Shown: positions 61,909 through 64,000 of the stretch, one piece after another
Numbering within the stretch: position 1 is the first letter of the stretch
Layout of the letters: every line of letters starts with the position of its first letter
NCBI RefSeq assembly: GCF_039542035.1
Contig: NZ_BAABHJ010000001.1
Coordinates: forward strand, 248,001 to 312,000
Direction: 5' to 3'
From: Actinoallomurus liliacearum
GTDB taxonomy: Bacteria > Actinomycetota > Actinomycetes > Streptosporangiales > Streptosporangiaceae
DNA length: 64,000 nt
Program-made: the position numbers and the translations under genes
The notes under the pieces: generated by a model
What the model saw: only the letters and a program-made list of their open reading frames with translations
Database searches by the model: none
What the model was told of the DNA's origin: nothing

Positions 61909-61989
61909 CCCTTATTCAGTTCGCCGCCGACCTGGGCTGATTCCCGGTCGACCAGGGCGGCGAGCCGCCGGCCGCCCGTTCACCGCCCG

Positions 61990-62826
61990 TCAGGCGTCGC
62001 GCCGCTTCAACAGAATCGCCGCGATCGCCAGCATGACGACGATCCAGAGGCAGAAGACCCCGAACCCCTGCCACGGGGTCAGGAGGTCGCTCTTGCCCTG
62101 ATGCGCCTGGGCGATCAGGTGGCCCGCCTCGGACGGCAGGTAGGCGTGGACGTGCTTGCCGATGCTGCCGGGCAGCAACTGGGCCAACGGCGCGAGGACC
62201 AGCACGAACCCGATCACTCCCGTGATGCCCGCCGCGGTGTGCCGGACGATCCCGCCGATCGCCAGCGCGAACAGCCCCAGCAGGGCGAGGTACAGCCCGC
62301 CGCCGACGATGGCGCGCAGGACGCCCGGGTCGCTCAGCGACACCGGCACCTTGGAGTGGAGGATCGGCGCGCCGATGAAGAAGGAGGCGAACGACACCAC
62401 CGTCCCGAGGACCAGGATCAGCAGGCCGAACACCGTCGCCTTGGCGGCGAGCATGGGCAGCCGCCGGGGCACCGCCAGGAGGCTGGCGCGGATCATCCCG
62501 GTGGAGTACTCCGAGGCCATCACCATGACGCCGAGCACGCAGACGGTGAGCTGGCTGAGGAAGAACCCGCTGCCGAGGATCGTGCTCGTCGGGTCGGCGG
62601 CCACGGCCGCGCGTCCCGCCGGGTCGGTCTTGTCCCACTGCGCGGCGGTGACGGCCGTGAACAGGGCGGTGAAGCCCAGGTCGAGGACGACCAGCAGGAT
62701 CAGCGACCACACCGTCGAGCGCACGGAGCGGATCTTGGTCCACTCGCTCAGCAGCAGGTGGTGGAAGCCCGGCCGGTGGTCGGCGGGAGCGGCCGGGCCG
62801 GCGGGCGCGCTGGTAGCGGTGGTCAT
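61990..62826 (-). CDS. ABC-2 type transporter permease
   Basis: 278 residues. About six membrane segments: LSLILLVVLDLGFTALFTA-type first segment after LLSEWTKIRSVRSTVWS, which is the usual lead-in for this family. SEYSTGMIRASLLAVPRR is a conserved cytoplasmic loop, and the protein ends with ILLKRRDA. It forms the membrane part of an exporter with the ATPase encoded just upstream, whose stop overlaps this ATG (ATGA). Substrate unknown; drug or lipid export is common. Confidence 0.9.
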   Translation of the reverse strand: MTTATSAPAGPAAPADHRPGFHHLLLSEWTKIRSVRSTVWSLILLVVLDLGFTALFTAVTAAQWDKTDPAGRAAVAADPTSTILGSGFFLSQLTVCVLGVMVMASEYSTGMIRASLLAVPRRLPMLAAKATVFGLLILVLGTVVSFASFFIGAPILHSKVPVSLSDPGVLRAIVGGGLYLALLGLFALAIGGIVRHTAAGITGVIGFVLVLAPLAQLLPGSIGKHVHAYLPSEAGHLIAQAHQGKSDLLTPWQGFGVFCLWIVVMLAIAAILLKRRDA

Positions 62827-63755
62827 CGCGGGTCTCCTTCGACGTCCGAGGCCGACGCCGCGCCGTACTCGACGCTCTCGCGGGTCAGCTCCATGAATGC
62901 CTCCTCCAGCGAGCCGCGCCGGGGGGTCAGCTCGTGCAGCACGAAGCCGCCCGCGGCGGCGAGCTCGCCGATGCGCGGAGCCTCCAGGTTGGACACGAGG
63001 AGGGCGCCGTCGCCGTCCAGGGTCGTCTTGCCGCCCTCCTCACCGATGATGGCGGCGAGCCGTTCCGCGTCCGGGCTGCGGACGACCACCTGCTGCTCGG
63101 TGCTGCGCTCGATGAACTCCTCCGTCGAGCAGTCCGCGATGAGCCGCCCCCGGCCGATGACGATGAGGTGCTCGGCGGTGACCGCCATCTCGTTCATCAA
63201 GTGGCTCGACACGAAGACGGTGCGCCCCTCGGCGGCGAGGTACTTCATCAGGTTGCGGATCCACAGGATCCCCTCGGGATCGAGGCCGTTGACCGGCTCG
63301 TCGAGGATCAGCACGGCCGGGTCGCCGAGCAGGGCCGCCGCGATGCCGAGCCGCTGGCCCATGCCCAGCGAGAAACCGCCGGCGCGTTTGCGGGCGACCT
63401 CGTGGAGCCCGACCAGGTCGATGACCTCCTGGACGCGCTTGGCGCCGACGCCCTGGGTCTGGGCCAGGCACAGCAGATGGTTGTAGGCGCTGCGCCCGGT
63501 GTGGACCGCCCGTGCCTCCAGCAGCGCGCCGACCACCGAGAGCGGCCGCGGCAGGTCCCGGTAGTGCCGGCCGGCGATGGTCGCGTCACCGCCGTCCGCG
63601 CGGTCGAGCCCGAGCAGCAGACGCATCGTCGTCGACTTCCCGGCGCCGTTCGGCCCGAGGAACCCGGTGACCCTGCCGGGCTCGACGGTGAAGGACAGAT
63701 CATGCACGGCGACCTTGTCGCCGTAACGTTTGGTGAGGTTCTTCGCCTCGATCAT
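62823..63755 (-). CDS. ABC-2 type transporter ATP-binding protein
   Basis: 310 residues. Walker A is GPNGAGKST, the Q-loop region is ALLEARAVHTGRSAYNHL (DrrA-like), the signature is FSLGMGQRLGIA and Walker B VLILDEPVNGLD, with the switch His in FVSSHLMNEM. The C-terminal ~90 residues form the regulatory extension of this exporter group. GGAT lies 7 bases before the ATG. It is the first gene of a two-gene operon. Confidence 0.95.
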   Translation of the reverse strand: MIEAKNLTKRYGDKVAVHDLSFTVEPGRVTGFLGPNGAGKSTTMRLLLGLDRADGGDATIAGRHYRDLPRPLSVVGALLEARAVHTGRSAYNHLLCLAQTQGVGAKRVQEVIDLVGLHEVARKRAGGFSLGMGQRLGIAAALLGDPAVLILDEPVNGLDPEGILWIRNLMKYLAAEGRTVFVSSHLMNEMAVTAEHLIVIGRGRLIADCSTEEFIERSTEQQVVVRSPDAERLAAIIGEEGGKTTLDGDGALLVSNLEAPRIGELAAAGGFVLHELTPRRGSLEEAFMELTRESVEYGAASASDVEGDPR

Positions 63756-64000
63756 CAGCAGATCCTGAGGTGGGGGAAAGGGGGACGTGCGGTCGTCACG
63801 TTAGACGCTGCGTCCGTGTCGGCGGATCCACCCTTCGTATCGATCCAGCATCGCCGACCGGCCATTTCCCGTGGCCGGTCGGCCGAACGGGGCGCATCCC
63901 TTAGCGACCGCCGTCGACCGCCCCGAGCCGGGGGCCGGGTCCGACCGTCCTGCGGCAGGCGGCCCTGCCGCCCCGCACAGGCGACTCGGCCTCCTCGCGC
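63756..64000. other. Terminal intergenic sequence
   Basis: The last 245 bases contain the ATPase gene leader. No supportable gene was seen before the window ends. Confidence 0.4.

Overview
The window is about 64 kb of high-GC actinobacterial chromosome. It carries a complete Pup-proteasome system (pafA, prcA, prcB, pup, dop, mpa), a mycothiol ligase gene (mshC), an InhA-type enoyl reductase, many GTG starts and many apparently leaderless genes. This fits a Streptosporangiales- or Thermomonosporaceae-like actinomycete; the genus cannot be fixed from the sequence alone. No rRNA, tRNA, CRISPR array, transposase or integrase was seen.

Layout. Positions 1-10.7 kb, minus strand: mpa, dop, pup, a zinc-ribbon/endonuclease VII-like protein, prcB, prcA and pafA, then two FKBP-type prolyl isomerases (the last runs off the window). 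Positions 10.9-14.8 kb: tRNA m1A58 methyltransferase, a site-2-type protease and, divergently, a RecB-like nuclease and a DEDD exonuclease. Positions 14.9-20.3 kb: a two-component system followed by a MacB/FtsX-type ABC exporter. Positions 20.3-28.3 kb: a peptide-type ABC importer with two paralogous binding lipoproteins. Positions 28.5-29.9 kb: a small membrane protein and a HAD phosphatase.

Positions 29.9-33.7 kb hold the most unusual locus. A 55-residue precursor has a Cys-free leader ending in an AxA motif and a six-cysteine C-terminal region with a C-C-CC-C-C (knottin/conotoxin-like) framework. It is followed by a MauE-like membrane redox protein, a membrane-anchored CxxC thioredoxin-like protein, an ABC exporter and an S26 signal peptidase. 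A perfect 15-bp hairpin separates the precursor from the machinery genes. I read this as a production line for a secreted, disulfide-bonded peptide.

Positions 33.7-48.3 kb return to conserved actinobacterial order (metH, a Usp, a PAC2 protein, mshC, an esterase, an SCO1664-family kinase-like protein, DUF3090, a histidine phosphatase, corA, uppP, an aldo-keto reductase, a RecD2-like protein with degenerate ATPase motifs). The gene set from pafA/prc through trmI, RecB-like, metH, PAC2, mshC and uppP parallels Mycobacterium tuberculosis Rv2097c-Rv2136c, so the 14-33.7 kb segment looks like an accessory insertion into a conserved neighbourhood. Positions 48.4-56 kb are accessory again: a Pro/Lys-rich surface protein, two MFS transporters with an ArsR-type regulator, and an operon of anti-sigma ATPase, small protein, Cys-tailed protein and APH-like kinase facing an XRE regulator with a truncated DUF397 partner. 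Positions 56-63.8 kb: fabG-fabI, tldD-pmbA, dodecin, DUF3099 and an ABC-2 type transporter.
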